A stretch of 55,045 bases of DNA, taken from positions 88,582-143,626 of the forward strand of contig CALJNE010000009.1 of the NCBI GenBank assembly GCA_937982115.1, read 5' to 3'. Below, piece by piece: positions 53,207-55,045 of this stretch. The notes beneath the pieces were generated by a model. The model was given only the letters and a program-made list of their open reading frames with translations, made no database searches and was not told the DNA's origin. How positions within the stretch are numbered: position 1 is the first letter of the stretch; every line of letters begins with the position of its first letter. The stretch comes from an uncultured Bacteroidales bacterium (lineage in GTDB: Bacteria > Bacteroidota > Bacteroidia > Bacteroidales > ML635J-15). Position numbers and translations under genes: made by a program.

Positions 53207-54259
53207 TTATATTCTTTTATAAAACTGATTCAAATTTAGGCAAATGCTAAAATGATTTGAGATACCGGCAAGATGATATGAAGCAATCCCATAAGAAATG
53301 CTGAACTTGGAAAGATTAAGTCCAAATCCGGCAGAAAAACCGATGAGTTTAGGGGCTGTGGGAATAACCATTTCGGTACGTCTTCGGTAATTATATCCAA
53401 AACTTAAATAAAAAGCATCTGAAGGTACTATTTCAAAACCAATAACCACATGGCGGATAAATTCATCTCCAATTTTTCCAATCTTATCAATAAATTTTTC
53501 GGATGTTTCCTCTCCCTGTAAAAGATTATAGTTTGGAGAAAATACACTTTTAAAAGATAAATCCCAACGTGTTAAATCTTTTGCAGTTATAGAAAATCTC
53601 AAAGGAGCATGCCTGAATTTTTTTGTTACTCCAATTTGAACATCAAAAGGCAAAGGTTCACGATTACCTTTAACATAAGGTTTTAACTGAAACCCCGCAT
53701 TTTTTATCACTAAACCTGCAGAAAACAAGTTAGCTGTATCTGTGTAAGCAATACCTAAATCTAAAGCAAGACCGGATGAAAAATATTGCCAAAAACTTGA
53801 ATAAATCGTTTTCAAGGATGCACCGGCATTTAACTTTTCTTTAATCGCATAGGAATAAAACATATTAAAAGAATATTCTGCAGCAGAAAAATTTCCAAGA
53901 ATCTCACCAGTTTCATCAGCATGAATAAACTTGCCGTAATTGATGTATTGAATACCTGTACCAAACATCCCAACATTTTCAATATTTTTTGAATATGAAA
54001 TATACCCAAAATTAATATCGCTTATATAGTTAATATAATTCAAAGATAATTTTTCATCAAAAGCTGTTCTTAAAAGTGCCGGATTAGAGTTCACCAGAAC
54101 AGGGTCGTTCTGATAATGTGAAACATTTGTTCCCCCTAACGAAGCAATATAAGGACTGTTTGGTAAATTCAAAAATTCATAAGTATTTCTTCCCCCGGAC
54201 TGAGAAAAGGCAAATAACGAAATTACAGTAAGAAAATATATAATTACAAACCTACGCAT
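53207..54259 (-). CDS. porQ: Type IX secretion system protein PorQ
   Basis: PorQ is an outer-membrane beta-barrel of the type IX system that, with PorU, PorV and PorZ, attaches cargo to the cell surface. Start ATG 54259 (350 aa) gives a clean signal peptide (MRRFVIIYFLTVISLFAFSQ); an upstream start would add ten residues in front of it. Diagnostic segments are GRNTYEFLNLPNSPYIASLGG, NDPVLVNSNPALL and GYNYRRRTEM near the end. It explains export of the RCC1 protein and others with T9SS-like C-termini. No other por genes are nearby. Confidence 0.88.
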   Translation of the reverse strand: MRRFVIIYFLTVISLFAFSQSGGRNTYEFLNLPNSPYIASLGGTNVSHYQNDPVLVNSNPALLRTAFDEKLSLNYINYISDINFGYISYSKNIENVGMFGTGIQYINYGKFIHADETGEILGNFSAAEYSFNMFYSYAIKEKLNAGASLKTIYSSFWQYFSSGLALDLGIAYTDTANLFSAGLVIKNAGFQLKPYVKGNREPLPFDVQIGVTKKFRHAPLRFSITAKDLTRWDLSFKSVFSPNYNLLQGEETSEKFIDKIGKIGDEFIRHVVIGFEIVPSDAFYLSFGYNYRRRTEMVIPTAPKLIGFSAGFGLNLSKFSISYGIASYHLAGISNHFSICLNLNQFYKRI

Positions 54260-54328
54260 AATATTTTTGAACAAAATAATACATTTCAAACGAATATTAC
54301 AAAAAAATATTGTTTACCGGAATTAGTA

Positions 54329-54336
54329 CAAATGTA
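54329..54336 (-). promoter_or_regulatory. Possible -7 element for porQ
   Basis: Minus strand TACATTTG fits TAnnTTTG about 70 bp before the porQ ATG. The rest of the 200-bp gap (54260-54461) shows nothing else I can support. Confidence 0.3.
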
Positions 54337-54461
54337 ATAAATTAAAATCTGGTGAATTGTTTATTAGTTCATGACCACAGAGCATACTGATTAATTTCAA
54401 TTTATTTATAATGAATTATTTTTCAGCAAAATCATAATAATTTATCCTTTTTTTTACAGCG

Positions 54462-55045
54462 TCACATTAAGGTATAATTATTTATCAAATTCTCATAAAA
54501 ATTAACATTAAATCTTCTATTATTTGATTTCCATTTTCGTTTTATCGCAACATATTCATCCAGAAGTAAAGAATTTTTGCGAAGAAAATCCTGATATAAA
54601 ATCTCCATCTTCAAATATTTTATCCAAGCCAACCTCACCTCCAAAAGTTTATAATAACTTGGAACAGGCTTTAAACTCTGTAAAAATGAATAAAAATTTG
54701 CATACACCTGTAGATACTTCGTTGCTACTCCTCGCATAAAACGATTTATAAATTCTTTGAATTCCTCTACCTTGTACCTGTGCATTTTCAAACTTTTCTC
54801 TAAACTCTTTATTTTTACTCGTCTATTTTTCTCTTTATTTAAATTTTTTAAATCATCAATTAAAATTTTTTCATCATCCTTAAAAAATAATAACGATTTA
54901 TTCGCAACTCTGCCAGAAAACCGTTCGTGAAAATCTTTACTTATACTGTCTCCAACGTTAACAAACTTAAACTCTGTCAATCGGCTATCAGTAATAGAAC
55001 ACAAATTAACTTTCTGTAATTTTTTCTTGATGCTCAGAGTAGCTT
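54462..55045 (-). CDS. Transposase-like protein (IS1595/ISXO2-like C-terminal part), partial
   Basis: The frame is open to the right edge, so the N-terminus is missing; about 194 residues are present. The stretch INRFMRGVATKYLQVYANFY resembles the 'FRGVSTKYLxxYLxWF' region near the end of IS1595-type DDE transposases. The final 60 residues (from about SYYKLLEVRLAWIK) are charged and unlike the usual end. No terminal inverted repeat could be paired because the other end is outside the window. Codon use is rougher than in the neighbouring core genes. Assignment rests on this one motif. Confidence 0.45.
   Translation of the reverse strand, partial: ATLSIKKKLQKVNLCSITDSRLTEFKFVNVGDSISKDFHERFSGRVANKSLLFFKDDEKILIDDLKNLNKEKNRRVKIKSLEKSLKMHRYKVEEFKEFINRFMRGVATKYLQVYANFYSFLQSLKPVPSYYKLLEVRLAWIKYLKMEILYQDFLRKNSLLLDEYVAIKRKWKSNNRRFNVNFYENLINNYTLM

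Overview
The window comes from the chromosome of an AT-rich Bacteroidota bacterium, probably order Bacteroidales or a close relative. The evidence is: a PorQ type IX secretion gene and secreted proteins with type IX-like C-termini; the Bacteroidota promoter pattern (-33 TTTG/TTG, about 18 nt, -7 TAnnTTTG) upstream of many genes; few recognisable Shine-Dalgarno sites; the gene order bactofilin/AtpZ/atpBEFHAG; and a dimeric bacterial-type GlyRS. A HydF maturase and an FNR-like regulator suggest an anaerobic or facultative lifestyle. No rRNA, tRNA, CRISPR array or prophage is visible, and no gene-free stretch exceeds about 265 bp. The window is mostly core genome; only the right edge looks mobile.

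Layout. 1-7.2 kb: an O-antigen-type flippase (cut by the left edge), hydF, a very large propeller-sensor/adenylate cyclase/HD protein, and a family 9 glycosyltransferase. 7.2-9.9 kb (minus): rplM-rpsI-rpsB-tsf, with structured leaders before rplM and rpsB. 10.1-11.9 kb: an FNR-like regulator divergent from a dihydrouridine synthase. 12-18 kb: bactofilin, AtpZ, a small membrane protein and the ATP synthase genes atpB-E-F-H-A-G, without atpD or atpC. 18-21.8 kb: a secreted seven-bladed RCC1 protein and a CapD/WbpM-like sugar dehydratase. 21.8-28 kb (minus): a U32/flavin-fold/methyltransferase operon, alanine dehydrogenase and RNase R. 28-33.9 kb: a lipoprotein; kdsB-glycosyltransferase-rnhB; a flippase-like membrane protein with rpiB; and a LuxE-like protein. 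33.9-39.9 kb: a secreted protein, a 23-unit MORN-like repeat protein overlapping a small outer-membrane protein, glyS and an EamA exporter. 39.9-43.7 kb: pepP, an orphan secreted protein, era and a MmcQ/YjbR protein. 43.7-50.2 kb (minus): tetR-tolC-MFP-RND-PII-like efflux operon. 50.4-54.3 kb (minus): sppA, an e(P4)-type phosphatase and porQ. The right edge holds a partial transposase-like ORF.

How the genes work together. Envelope building recurs: KdsB, two glycosyltransferases, a flippase, a nucleotide-sugar dehydratase, an efflux pump, PorQ, SppA and several secreted proteins. The most unusual gene is the 1224-residue protein at 2459-6133. It joins the periplasmic propeller/Y_Y_Y sensor typical of hybrid two-component systems to a class III cyclase with adenylate-type residues and to an HD phosphohydrolase domain. 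Other points of note are an rpsB leader whose closing stem ends 14 nt before the start codon, a strong hairpin between atpE and atpF, and promoters so close to start codons that some mRNAs may be nearly leaderless. All functions are inferred from sequence reading; no database search was run.
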